Below are positions 36,852 to 41,912 of a stretch of 41,912 nt of DNA, one piece after another. The notes under the pieces are model-generated. The model saw nothing but the letters and a program-made list of their open reading frames with translations. It did not search any database and was not told the origin of the DNA. Position 1 is the stretch's first letter. Each line of letters opens with the position of its first letter. This stretch comes from an uncultured beta proteobacterium (lineage in GTDB: Bacteria > Pseudomonadota > Gammaproteobacteria > Burkholderiales > Burkholderiaceae_C), in the NCBI GenBank assembly GCA_903828665.1, contig CAIKMZ010000014.1:1-41912 (forward strand). Direction: 5' to 3'. A program made the translations under genes and the position numbers.

Positions 36852-37670
36852 CTAGCGGGCGCGACTTTCCGAGCCGCCCAGCGTCCAAGCCAGCCCCAGG
36901 CCGATCCAGACACCGCCGGAGCGCGCATGCAGCGGGCTGTTCTGGTTGGCGCTGCCGGCGTAGGATTCCAGCCGCAGCAGGCCGAAGACGCGCGCATCCG
37001 GGCTGAGCTCCTTCGTGGTGTTAAAGGTCAGCCGCGTTGCGATCAGTCCGGCCTGCGCCGCGTAGGCGGGACGTCCGGCGGTGGCGAACTGCGGCGCGAC
37101 CTCGTAGAAATAGCGGTTCAGTTTCCGGTCGCCGATGACCACGCTGGCGCCGCTGCCCAAGCTCCAGCCGGCGCCGATATCGCGGGCTTCAAATTGCAGT
37201 TCGGGCTCGAACACGGCGCCCTGTTGGCGCACGCCGCTGTGGACCTCCAGCACCGCACGCAGCGGGAGGTCCAGGCGCAGCCGCTGACCCGGCGCCGGTC
37301 GCGCCAGCGTGAGCTTAAGGCGGGGCCCGAATTCGATCAGGGTGCCGAGGTCCGGCATGCCCTGGCGCGTGGTCGTGTCCTGCGAGTTGGACGGCAGCGA
37401 GGCGTCGAAGCCGAGATCGAACTCGACATCGTCGGTGTGCACGAGCCGGGCGCCAAGGTTGTTGCGTTCCATGCGCAACACCTCGCCTCGGTAGACCAGG
37501 TAGGGCAGGACCAGGGTGCGCGCGCTGCGGTCGGGGGAGCCGGGATAGGACGGCGCGGAAGCGGTGCCGCCAAACACGCCCACTTCCCACAAGGGCAGAT
37601 TCGCCTCCTGCGCCCGTGCCGTCAGCGTGGTGGCCAGCAAAGTGGCGCCCAGAACCAGAACTCTTTTCAT
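36852..37670 (-). CDS. MipA/OmpV family outer-membrane protein
   Basis: 272 residues. A signal peptide ends near TARAQ. The mature protein shows alternating beta strands and the family segments [39 protein letters not shown] and the end [18 protein letters not shown]. MipA/OmpV proteins form outer-membrane barrels and help scaffold murein synthesis or adhesion. ATG 37670 has GGAAG about 11 bases upstream. It is divergent from uppP. Confidence 0.88.
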   Translation of the reverse strand: MKRVLVLGATLLATTLTARAQEANLPLWEVGVFGGTASAPSYPGSPDRSARTLVLPYLVYRGEVLRMERNNLGARLVHTDDVEFDLGFDASLPSNSQDTTTRQGMPDLGTLIEFGPRLKLTLARPAPGQRLRLDLPLRAVLEVHSGVRQQGAVFEPELQFEARDIGAGWSLGSGASVVIGDRKLNRYFYEVAPQFATAGRPAYAAQAGLIATRLTFNTTKELSPDARVFGLLRLESYAGSANQNSPLHARSGGVWIGLGLAWTLGGSESRAR

Positions 37671-37811
37671 GATTTGATCTTCCCTGTGTCGATGGATGGC
37701 CCGCCATGCTGCGGCCTTGCCCCTGGATTGAACCACGGAATTCGGCGTGCGCCGCTCGCGCAATCCAAGCTCGGCGACAATCGGCGCTCTGAATTGACCC
37801 GGGAGCAAGTT

Positions 37812-38645
37812 TTGGATATCGCGTTGTTGAGCAAGGCCGCCGTCATGGGCGTGGTTGAAGGTTTGACGGAGTTTCTGCCGATATCGTCGACCGGGCATTT
37901 GATTCTGGCCGGCTCGCTGCTCGGTTTTGACGACGACAAGGCGAAGGTCTTCGACATCGCCATCCAGACCGGCGCCATCTTTGCCGTGATCCTGGTCTAC
38001 TGGCAGAAGATCCGCGACACCGTGCTGGCGCTACCCTCGCAGCGCCAGGCGCAGCGCTTTGCGCTCAATGTGCTGATCGCGTTCCTGCCCGCCGTGATCC
38101 TGGGCCTGCTGTTCGGCAAGGCGATCAAGGCGCACCTGTTCACGCCAGTGGTGGTGGCCAGCACCTTCATCCTGGGCGGCTTCATCATCCTGTGGGCCGA
38201 GCGGCGCCAGTCCAACAACCCGACGCTGGCGCGCATTCAGGCAGTCGAGGAGATGACGCCGCTCGACGCTCTCAAGGTCGGCCTGGCGCAGTGCCTGGCC
38301 ATGATCCCGGGCACCAGCCGCAGCGGCGCCACCATCATCGGCGGCATGCTGCTGGGCCTGTCGCGAAAGGCGGCCACCGAGTTCTCGTTTTACCTCGCCA
38401 TTCCGACGCTGATCGGCGCCGGTGTCTACAGCCTGTACAAGGAGCGCGCCCTGCTCGCGCTCTCCGATGTGCCGCTGTTCGCGGTCGGACTGGTGGTGTC
38501 GTTCTTCAGCGCGTGGCTGTGCATCCGCTGGCTGCTGCGCTACATCGCCACGCACAGCTTTGCCGGCTTTGCCTATTACCGGATCTTCTTTGGCGCTGTG
38601 GTGCTGGCGACCGCCTGGAGCGGTCTGGTCGTCTGGGCTGACTGA
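37812..38645 (+). CDS. uppP: Undecaprenyl-diphosphatase
   Basis: 277 residues, normal length. It recycles undecaprenyl pyrophosphate for peptidoglycan synthesis and confers bacitracin tolerance. Landmarks are [20 protein letters not shown] (the E-x3-E and PISSTGH motif) and [19 protein letters not shown] (the second active-site loop), with about eight membrane helices. The start is TTG 37812 with GGGAG 7 bases upstream; the frame is open far upstream but without homology. It is convergent with the hydrolase gene, with a 10-base gap. Confidence 0.96.
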   Translation: MDIALLSKAAVMGVVEGLTEFLPISSTGHLILAGSLLGFDDDKAKVFDIAIQTGAIFAVILVYWQKIRDTVLALPSQRQAQRFALNVLIAFLPAVILGLLFGKAIKAHLFTPVVVASTFILGGFIILWAERRQSNNPTLARIQAVEEMTPLDALKVGLAQCLAMIPGTSRSGATIIGGMLLGLSRKAATEFSFYLAIPTLIGAGVYSLYKERALLALSDVPLFAVGLVVSFFSAWLCIRWLLRYIATHSFAGFAYYRIFFGAVVLATAWSGLVVWAD

Positions 38646-38655
38646 GGGGCCCGGC

Positions 38656-39483
38656 CTAGACCGCGCACGGCATGCTGCGCAGCGCGGCCTCGATGGCAGC
38701 GGCGGTGGCGACCGGTCTTTCCATCGGGAACAGGTGGCTGCCGTCGAGCAGCATGACGCGTCCGTGCGTGATGCGCTGCGTCATTTCCATGCCGACCTGC
38801 TTCATCTCCGCCGAATGCGTGCCGCCGATGAATGACACCGGGCACCTGACCGGATGGCGGTGCAGCAGGCGGTCCAGGTTGTCGGGCAGGGTGTTGTAGA
38901 TCGCGGTCTCGACGGCGCGGTCAAAGCTCAGCACGCGCTTGCGCTCGGCGCCGCGGCCTTCGTCGTGCGTGCTATGCGCGATGTAGTCGCGCAGCACCAG
39001 CGGGTCCCACTTGGCAAAGGCCTTCTTTGGCCGGAAGTGCTCCAGCGCCTCCTCGGCGTTGGCCCAGTGCGTGCGCCGGCGCTGGCTGGTGGCGCCGGGC
39101 GAGAACGAACCCACCATCTGCGCGCTTTTCATGACGCCGAGCGTGGTGGCGCGCCAGCCGCCCAGGATCGGCGAGTCCACCAGCAGCACGCCGCGCGCCA
39201 GCTCGGGCGCGAGCGCCGCCGCCATCAGGCTGACGAAGCCGCCAAAGGAATGGCCGACCAGAAAGACCGGCTCACCAAGACGATCGACCTCGGCGCGCGT
39301 GAAATCGACCAGCTGCTGCGTCAGGTGCGGCCAGTTGTTGGTGACCGGGTAGCGGCTGTCGTGGCCGAACTTCTCGATCGCGCTGACCGCAAAACCGCGC
39401 GCCTTGAGGCTCTTGAACATGACGCCATAGGTGCTGGCGGGGAAACTGTTGGCGTGCGAGAAAACAATCATCTTGGACGGCAC
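38656..39483 (-). CDS. Alpha/beta hydrolase downstream of Anbu
   Basis: About 275 residues from GTG 39483; ATG 39471 is an alternative. The oxyanion loop is MIVFSHANSFPASTYG and the nucleophile is in GHSFGGFVS. The late-acting His is in LLDGSHLFPMERP. The early SHANSFPA motif resembles a serum-esterase-like subgroup. The start lies 2 bases after the anbu stop, so the two are probably coupled. The substrate is unknown. Confidence 0.9.
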   Translation of the reverse strand: MPSKMIVFSHANSFPASTYGVMFKSLKARGFAVSAIEKFGHDSRYPVTNNWPHLTQQLVDFTRAEVDRLGEPVFLVGHSFGGFVSLMAAALAPELARGVLLVDSPILGGWRATTLGVMKSAQMVGSFSPGATSQRRRTHWANAEEALEHFRPKKAFAKWDPLVLRDYIAHSTHDEGRGAERKRVLSFDRAVETAIYNTLPDNLDRLLHRHPVRCPVSFIGGTHSAEMKQVGMEMTQRITHGRVMLLDGSHLFPMERPVATAAAIEAALRSMPCAV

Positions 39484-39485
39484 GC

Positions 39486-40313
39486 TCAAATCAATTTCTC
39501 CTGCGGCGTGGTGATCTTCTTCAAGGGACGGTTGCGGCCGGTCTGCGTGAGCAGCGGCACGTCGGTTTGCTCGCCGTTCCACATCGGGTCTTCGATGGCG
39601 TCGAACACTTCGCGCAGCTTCTGTCCCCAGCTGCTGTGCAGCATGCGGAAGTACGGGTTGTCGTCGTCGATGCAAACCACCTTGTCAGTCTGGAAGGTAT
39701 CGGCTTCGTAGATCACCATGTCGAGCGGCAGACCGACCGACAGGTTCGACTTGAGCGTGGAGTCCATCGACACCAGCGCGCACTTGGCGGCCTCGTCCAG
39801 CGGCGTGAGGGGCGTGATGACGCGGTCGAGCACCGGCTTGCCGTATTTTGATTCGCCGACCTGGAAGTAGGGCGTCTCAGGCGTGGCCTCGATGAAGTTG
39901 CCGGCCGAGTAGACCTGGAACAGGCGCATGGCCTCGCCCTTGATCTGCCCGCCAAAAATCAGCGACACGTTGAACTCGACCCCGGCGAGCTTGAGCGAGG
40001 CCGCGTCGCGCTCATACACATGGCGGATGGCAGCGCCGAGGACGCGCGCGGCGTCGAACATGCTCTTGGCGTTCCAGATCGTGATCGGGTCACTGTCCTC
40101 GTGCTCCTTGATCTGCTCGATCTGCAGGATCTCGCGCACCGATTGCGAGACGCTCAGGTTGCCCGCCGACAACAGCACCATGAAGCGGTCGCCCGGCTTC
40201 TCGTAGACGATCATCTTGCGGAAGGTGCTGATCTGGTCAAGACCGGCGTTGGTGCGGGAATCGGACAGGAACACCAGCCCGGCATTGAGTTTGATGGCGA
40301 CGCAGTAGGTCAT
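39486..40313 (-). CDS. anbu: Anbu-type proteasome-like peptidase
   Basis: 275 residues. An Ntn-hydrolase of the proteasome beta/HslV fold. The chain starts MTYCVAIKL, so removal of Met leaves Thr as the catalytic N-terminus; the conserved Asp follows in FLSDSRTNAG and Lys in STFRKM. This N-terminus and the length match Anbu (ancestral beta subunit), a peptidase that forms open helical rings. In many genomes anbu lies beside transglutaminase, ATP-grasp and alpha-E genes, which this window also carries at 5.8-9.4 kb. It is coupled to a hydrolase gene. ATG 40313 is certain from the Met-Thr start. Confidence 0.93.
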   Translation of the reverse strand: MTYCVAIKLNAGLVFLSDSRTNAGLDQISTFRKMIVYEKPGDRFMVLLSAGNLSVSQSVREILQIEQIKEHEDSDPITIWNAKSMFDAARVLGAAIRHVYERDAASLKLAGVEFNVSLIFGGQIKGEAMRLFQVYSAGNFIEATPETPYFQVGESKYGKPVLDRVITPLTPLDEAAKCALVSMDSTLKSNLSVGLPLDMVIYEADTFQTDKVVCIDDDNPYFRMLHSSWGQKLREVFDAIEDPMWNGEQTDVPLLTQTGRNRPLKKITTPQEKLI

Positions 40314-40325
40314 TTTCTGGAAAGT

Positions 40326-40339
40326 AGGGGTAAACCCCT
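40326..40339. promoter_or_regulatory. Short inverted repeat in the anbu leader
   Basis: AGGGGT (40326-40331), AA, ACCCCT (40334-40339). It lies 12-26 bases before the anbu ATG and directly downstream of a possible -10 TACACT, the usual place for a repressor site. Confidence 0.35.
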
Positions 40340-40405
40340 CGAGTGTACCGGGCGCGCGGACACCCGCGCCGTGCAGCGCCCTTTTCAGTACTTGTCGGAT
40401 TGAGG

Positions 40406-40438
40406 GCTTTCACGCTATGGCAGCCACGGCGTGAAAGC
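40406..40438. promoter_or_regulatory. Perfect 10-bp inverted repeat upstream of anbu
   Basis: GCTTTCACGC (40406-40415) and GCGTGAAAGC (40429-40438), separated by 13 bases, so the centres are 23 bp apart, about two helical turns. There is no T tail on either strand, so an operator is more likely than a terminator. Confidence 0.5.
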
Positions 40439-40440
40439 AT

Positions 40441-40457
40441 CTTAAGACGGCCTTAAT
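40441..40457. promoter_or_regulatory. CTTAAG-N5-CTTAAT, PmrA/QseB-like box
   Basis: CTTAAG (40441-40446), 5 bases, CTTAAT (40452-40457). A third CTTAAT is at 40490-40495. The layout matches the triple repeat at 12.43 kb. No good -10 lies at the usual distance in either direction, so the target gene is unclear. Confidence 0.45.
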
Positions 40458-40541
40458 TCCCCCATTTTGGGGATGTTCAACGCGGTGGGCTTAATCCAGA
40501 ATGAGCCTGCAGTTTGCAGAACCAATCAGGGCGGAAGCACC

Positions 40542-40658
40542 ATGGCCATCGCAGCCAATATCACCCAACCCATTACCCAGCGCGGCGCCTGCTGCCGCTT
40601 TCGCAAAACGCGTCTCGTCAAAAGAGGCGAAGGCCTTTGGCTGATGCTACCACTTTGA
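40542..40658 (+). CDS. Short ORF, possibly a truncated gene start
   Basis: 38 residues starting at ATG 40542, with GGAAG about 5 bases upstream. The peptide opens MAIAANITQPITQRG and then becomes Cys/Arg/Lys-rich and ends. It lies where GC content drops, so it may be the 5' end of a gene cut by the junction. No family is recognised. Confidence 0.3.
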   Translation: MAIAANITQPITQRGACCRFRKTRLVKRGEGLWLMLPL

Positions 40659-41377
40659 ATGCGCGGCCATGATGAAGATACCGGCCGATTGCCATTACCC
40701 GGTTACACCTGTGATGCGGGTTCACAACCTTTCCAGTGCAAGGCGTTACCTCGCGATTCTCTCGTGCCAGGAAAGTTGACTGCTGGTCACCGACTGAAAA
40801 GCAAATTTGAACTCCCGAATTGCCCTCGCCGAAATCCGCAGCTTTTATCAGATGATCGTCGTTCGCTGAATGGATGATGGATCTATAAGTGAAAGTTGGC
40901 TCGCTGCGAATTGGGCTTCCTGAGAGCAGCCTTTGGTGAGTGCCCGTTAGCGCTGCACAGGAGCCGGTCAGTTGCAGCACTTTACCTTGGCTAGACGCGT
41001 GGGTAACACTGTAAAGTCGAAATCAGATGTTGAGGTAGTAACGCCAATTCAATTCACCGGCACGATTTATCAGCGAACCCGGGAAAAGGCCGCGTAAGAC
41101 GTTATCGAACCAAGCCCGCATGTTCCATGAAATAGATGCGATTGTCGCGCCTTTAGAGACCGTTCGGATAAAGGTTGAAAATGGCCTTCAAGCGAGTTGA
41201 TTGCCGTTTTGCCGCCTGAACTTACCTTGATCAAGAGTCAATTGACGGTTTACAAAAGACACATTGCAGGTCTTCGTCACAGTCGGCTTTCTGGCGCTCC
41301 AGTTCAACGCCGTAAAGAAGCAACTCATGGCGGCCCGCAAGGTGCCCAAAGGAGTCGGTGAGAAAAGTCAGGTCCAG
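40659..41377. other. Low-GC stretch without recognisable genes
   Basis: About 720 bases with clearly lower GC than the rest of the window and frequent stops in all frames. Minus-strand frames here are short and have no known motif. In the frame following the ferritin-like stop, a short open stretch ends with three Cys (about 41240-41377), not recognised. No transposase, integrase or terminal repeats were seen. Confidence 0.5.
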
Positions 41378-41680
41378 TCACTTCAGTTTCTTGATCATTG
41401 CTTCTACTTCTTTTGCCCCTTTGGCATAAGACTTTGCTTCGTCGGGGGCAAGCTCGTGCAGCAATCGAAGGAACTCTCCCGCGTGCACAAGTTCCTCATC
41501 CGCTATTTCCTTGAGCACTTTTGCGGCAAGCTTGTTGTCGGTTGACTCGGCAAGCTGCAGATACAACTGTGTCGCTTCGTACTCTGAGGCCACCATGAAA
41601 CGAATTGCCCTGACAAGCTCTCCGTCCGTGACTTTTCTGTCGTTTGCCAGCCCTGAAAAGGGTGATCCGAACACTGGCAT
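41378..41680 (-). CDS. Small ferritin-like/rubrerythrin-type di-iron protein
   Basis: 100 residues. Two helices carry the iron ligands: E33 in ASEYEATQLY and the E-x-x-H pair (E63, H66) in DEELVHAGEFLRLL. This is a half-ferritin that must dimerise to complete a four-helix di-iron site, as in encapsulated or demi-ferritins. The N-terminus MPVFGSPFSGLANDRK is distinctive for a group widespread in anaerobes and thermophiles. No encapsulin gene is in the window. The start is firm: AAGGAGAG lies 6 bases upstream. Its lower GC and neighbourhood suggest acquisition from elsewhere or a contig junction. Confidence 0.9.
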   Translation of the reverse strand: MPVFGSPFSGLANDRKVTDGELVRAIRFMVASEYEATQLYLQLAESTDNKLAAKVLKEIADEELVHAGEFLRLLHELAPDEAKSYAKGAKEVEAMIKKLK

Positions 41681-41713
41681 ATCTGCTCTCCTTGGTTACT
41701 TCATTGCGGGTTC

Positions 41714-41912
41714 GTGTGGGGTCAGTGCTCTGCGGTTGCGATCATCAACCCCATCCATTTATTTGGCACCGAGTTTATTGGCCCGGTTTGGAAAGTTCTG
41801 TACGTCACCGCACAGACCCTTGGCATCGCCCTGCGTAACGTCGAGCCATATCACAGATCGCATCCGGCTGTCTGCCGCATATTCAAGGGTGAGGCGAAAG
41901 CCTCAAAATTTC
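41714..41912 (+). CDS. Possible partial ORF running off the window end
   Basis: The frame is open without a stop from 41666 to the end; GTG 41714 is the first possible start and has no clear ribosome binding site. The peptide (for example FGTEFIGPVWKVLYVTAQTL) is not Arg/Pro-biased and could be real, but no family is recognised. A GAGGC-GAAA-GCCTC hairpin at 41891-41904 lies inside it. It is divergent from the ferritin-like gene. Confidence 0.25.
   Translation, partial: MWGQCSAVAIINPIHLFGTEFIGPVWKVLYVTAQTLGIALRNVEPYHRSHPAVCRIFKGEAKASKF

Noticed and set aside
40406..40438. Terminator after anbu-facing DNA
   Set aside because: The stem lacks a T tail on either strand and the 13-base loop is large.
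40618..40980. 120-codon minus-strand open frame in the low-GC end
   Set aside because: No motif, no ribosome binding site and atypical composition; kept only as part of the non-coding stretch.
41698..41720. Fifth copy of the palindromic repeat (CATTGCGGGTTCG)
   Set aside because: Only one arm matches; the second arm does not pair.

Overview
The window reads as a chromosomal segment of a betaproteobacterium, most likely order Burkholderiales; the genus cannot be fixed from sequence alone. The reasons are high GC with strong G/C third-position bias, short intergenic gaps, GTG and TTG starts, and gene families typical of that group: DUF2069, DUF4337, an Anbu-type peptidase, a fused ATP-grasp/alpha-E protein and a thyA-folA cluster. 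No rRNA, tRNA, CRISPR array, intact insertion sequence or prophage was seen. Most of it is ordinary core-genome content.

Layout. 0-5.2 kb: an orphan hybrid histidine kinase missing its N-terminus, a lipoprotein and a secreted RCC1-type beta-propeller. 5.3-9.4 kb (minus): RidA, transglutaminase and ATP-grasp/alpha-E protein. 9.5-10.8 kb (plus): thioredoxin-fold lipoprotein and ProQ/FinO RNA chaperone. 10.9-12.3 kb: an exported protein and a DUF1345 membrane protein. 12.3-12.45 kb: an intergenic region that looks like a small-RNA gene with OmpR-family operator repeats. 12.5-15.8 kb (minus): a tightly overlapping operon thyA, DMT transporter, folA, DUF4337, exported protein. 15.8-18.9 kb: FAD-linked dehydrogenase and DUF2069, divergent from a BrkB/YihY membrane protein. 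19-22 kb (minus): metY, alpha/beta hydrolase, aldolase-like protein. 22-30 kb: aroC, DMT exporter, trhP, arfB, thioesterase, rbgA, ferredoxin, DHH phosphoesterase, DsbA-family protein, HAD dehalogenase, DUF427. 30.6-36.6 kb: HPF-like protein, DUF938 methyltransferase, split YeeE/TsuA pair, nitroreductase, glnS, a broken small gene, and a NiCoT transporter. 36.7-40.3 kb: gene remnant, MipA, uppP, hydrolase and Anbu. The last 1.3 kb has visibly lower GC, is mostly non-coding and holds a ferritin-like gene; it looks like a junction.

How the genes work together. ThyA and FolA form the dTMP/tetrahydrofolate cycle. MetY and the YeeE pair point to inorganic sulfur use. ArfB, RbgA, TrhP, GlnS, ProQ and the HPF-like protein serve translation. 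The ATP-grasp/alpha-E, transglutaminase and Anbu genes belong to a set that comparative genomics links as a possible peptide-ligation and peptidase system; here the set is split by about 30 kb.

The strongest signals beyond gene calls are: (1) a candidate small RNA at about 12.33-12.40 kb with three 11-bp-phased TTAA hexamers ending 10 bp before its -10; (2) at least six, perhaps eight, genes whose sigma70 -10 hexamer sits 6-9 bp before the start codon, predicting leaderless mRNAs; (3) a shared, overlapping -10 region between the DUF2069 and BrkB genes; (4) a dispersed palindromic repeat family.
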